Shown here: positions 5,007-6,471 of the stretch, piece after piece
Layout: the number at the start of each line of letters is the position of its first letter
Numbering within the stretch: position 1 is the first letter of the stretch
NCBI GenBank assembly: GCA_018895795.1
Contig: JAHINZ010000459.1
Coordinates: 1 to 6,471, forward strand
DNA length: 6,471 nt
Direction: 5' to 3'
DNA from: Alphaproteobacteria bacterium
GTDB lineage: Bacteria; Pseudomonadota; Alphaproteobacteria; Caulobacterales; Caulobacteraceae
The notes under the pieces: model-generated
Database searches by the model: none
What the model saw: the letters and a program-made list of their open reading frames with translations, nothing else
Told to the model about the DNA's origin: nothing
Position numbers and translations under genes: made by a program

Positions 5007-6452
5007 ATGTGGCGAACCCTGTTCCTTACCGTCCTCTTGACGAGCCTCGCGACCCTGGCGCGGGCCCAGGACACCGCCTGGCAGGCCTGCCAGGGCGCGA
5101 TCAGCCCCGCCGGCCCGGTGCTGAGCGACTGCCGTCCGATCCGCGATTTCGTCGATCCCCAGGGCCGCGAGCTCTGGATCCGTTCAACCATCGACGCCCC
5201 GAACTTCGCTTTGAGCGACCCCCGGCCGCGCGCCCTCTATCTGGCGGGCGTCGCGTCGTCGCAGGCCTGGCTCAACGGCCGGCCCCTCGGCGTCAACGGC
5301 CAACCCGGCGCCACGGCGTCCGAGGAAGTTCCCGGACGCTACCAGGCGATCTTTCCGATCCGCGAGACCGCCTGGCGGACCGGCGAGAACAGTCTGGTGC
5401 TGCACCTGTCGTCGTTCCACGGCGGCCTGCGTTTCGCCCGCCCGATGAGCGCCATGGTCGTCTTGCCCTACCCCTTTCCGCAGCGCATCGCATTGCTGGC
5501 GGTCACCTTCGTGGCGGCGGGCGCCCTGCTGGCGGCGGCGTTCGGCTTCGGCGTCATCCACGCCATGCGCCGCACGGGGTCCAGTCTGGTGCTGGCCGCC
5601 ATGGCCGGGGTTGCGGCCCTGCAGGCCATCGTCGAGAGCCTGCGGACGCTGTTCAACTATCCCTACCCCCTCCACGCCTGGCGGATGAGCGCCATCTGGG
5701 GACTAGCGGCCGCCTTCGCGGTCCTGCTGGTGGCCTATGTCGCCACGCGATACCTGCCCAAGGCGCGCGGCCTGATGATCGGCCTGGCCCTGGGCGTGGT
5801 CGGCGCCACGGTCCTGCTGCCGGGCTTCGACTACAAGACCGTCTGGGCCCTGATCCTGGGTGTGACGCTGGCGGTCGCGCCGGTCGCGGCGGGCGTGCGC
5901 CTGCGGGTTCCCGGCGCGCGGCTGACCCTGGCCTATCTGGCGCTGTTCCTGGCGCTGGCTTTCAGGTTCCCTGAATGGCTGGCCGACTTCTCCTACTTCC
6001 TGCTCGCCGCCAGTCTGGTGCTGCCGCTGCTGATGGTCGAGGTGGTGCGACTAGGCCGTGACGACCGCGGGCGCGAGGCCGCCCTGACCCGCGCCGCCAG
6101 CCGTCCCGACCGCCTGACGGTGGCCTCGGCGCGCGGCGTCGAACTGGCGCCCATCGCCGAGATCCTGGCCGTGGTGGGGGCTGACGACTATGTCGAGCTG
6201 CGGCTGGTCGGCGGCCGCACCCTGCTGCACGCCGCTCGCCTGGACGGGCTTTCGGCCCAATTGCCGGCGAACTTCCTACGCGTCCACCGATCGGTGATCG
6301 CCAACCTGGCCCACGTGCAACGGCTGGAGCGTGATGGCGACCGCTGGCGGCTGTATCTGAGCGAGGGCGCGCCCCTGCCCGTCAGCCGCTCGCGCCAGCC
6401 CGCCCTGCGCGAGGCCCTGGAATCCCCTCCCGTTGGAGCGATGTCGGTCTAG
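5007..6452 (+). CDS. membrane-bound LytTR-family transcription regulator with periplasmic sensor domain
   Basis: A 481-residue protein. Residues 1-20 form a signal peptide ending ARA. Residues 21-155 are a periplasmic beta-rich domain (LYLAGVASSQAWLNGRPLG and RTGENSLVLHL) resembling the carbohydrate-binding-like jelly rolls in front of 7TMR-DISM receptors. About seven hydrophobic segments follow (near 160-183, 193-211, 228-247, 255-272, 278-297, 305-320, 328-347), then a cytoplasmic linker and a LytTR DNA-binding domain (about 368-470) with LAVVGADDYVELRL, TLLHAARLDGL and FLRVHRSVIANLAHV. There is no receiver or kinase domain, so ligand sensing and DNA binding seem joined in one membrane-tethered polypeptide. 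The ligand is unknown. No clear ribosome site precedes ATG 5007; translation may be leaderless. The gene probably regulates itself and/or the divergent exported hydrolase through the phased repeats upstream. Confidence 0.88.
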   Translation: MWRTLFLTVLLTSLATLARAQDTAWQACQGAISPAGPVLSDCRPIRDFVDPQGRELWIRSTIDAPNFALSDPRPRALYLAGVASSQAWLNGRPLGVNGQPGATASEEVPGRYQAIFPIRETAWRTGENSLVLHLSSFHGGLRFARPMSAMVVLPYPFPQRIALLAVTFVAAGALLAAAFGFGVIHAMRRTGSSLVLAAMAGVAALQAIVESLRTLFNYPYPLHAWRMSAIWGLAAAFAVLLVAYVATRYLPKARGLMIGLALGVVGATVLLPGFDYKTVWALILGVTLAVAPVAAGVRLRVPGARLTLAYLALFLALAFRFPEWLADFSYFLLAASLVLPLLMVEVVRLGRDDRGREAALTRAASRPDRLTVASARGVELAPIAEILAVVGADDYVELRLVGGRTLLHAARLDGLSAQLPANFLRVHRSVIANLAHVQRLERDGDRWRLYLSEGAPLPVSRSRQPALREALESPPVGAMSV

Positions 6453-6471
6453 CGTTGGACCCCTAGCCCCG

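Noticed and set aside
5009..5974. Open frame overlapping the LytTR regulator in another frame on the same strand
   Set aside because: Pro/Arg/Gly-rich shadow; the regulator frame has signal peptide, membrane helices and LytTR motifs.

Overview
The window is GC-rich DNA with strong C/G bias at codon third positions. It carries Caulobacter-type regulatory motifs: CtrA boxes of the form TTAA-N7-TTAA, TTAACCAT half-sites, and a G/C-rich stem-loop repeat. Together these suggest an alphaproteobacterium of the Caulobacterales (Caulobacter, Phenylobacterium or a close relative). No tRNA, rRNA, CRISPR array, insertion sequence or phage gene is visible. I recognise no gene by name except mgsA.

Layout from left to right. 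Positions 1-174 hold no convincing gene but contain a dispersed-type stem-loop repeat. Two minus-strand genes follow: a small exported protein with a TonB C-terminal-like domain (175-474), and upstream of it a 458-residue helical-repeat (TPR/SEL1-like) protein (575-1951). A 413-bp AT-richer divergent intergenic region (1952-2364) is the most information-dense part of the window. It holds one perfect and two near-perfect CtrA sites, two TTAACCAT half-sites, a -24/-12 (sigma-54) promoter match, and a perfect 8-bp inverted repeat. To its right, on the plus strand, lies a 158-residue protein with the RNase HI fold signature but without the metal-binding acidic residues (2365-2841). It converges with methylglyoxal synthase mgsA (2852-3232, minus), with only 10 bp between stop codons.

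A 199-bp gap (3233-3431) carries an inverted repeat in front of mgsA, a very short coding-looking stretch, and a perfect 15-bp stem terminator-like hairpin. That hairpin closes a minus-strand gene for an exported serine peptidase/hydrolase of the S33 (TAP-like) alpha/beta-hydrolase family (3432-4895). Divergent from it is a gene for a membrane-bound transcription regulator with a periplasmic domain, about seven membrane helices and a C-terminal LytTR DNA-binding domain (5007-6452). The 111 bp between them contain three 9-bp elements in a 21-bp register. Two of these form exactly the direct repeat with a 12-bp spacer expected of a LytTR operator, so the regulator probably controls itself, the hydrolase, or both.

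The best candidates for something undescribed are: (1) the divergent region combining CtrA sites and a sigma-54-like promoter between the helical-repeat protein and the inactive-looking RNase H homologue; and (2) the compact module of a membrane-embedded LytTR receptor, its phased operator and an exported peptidase.
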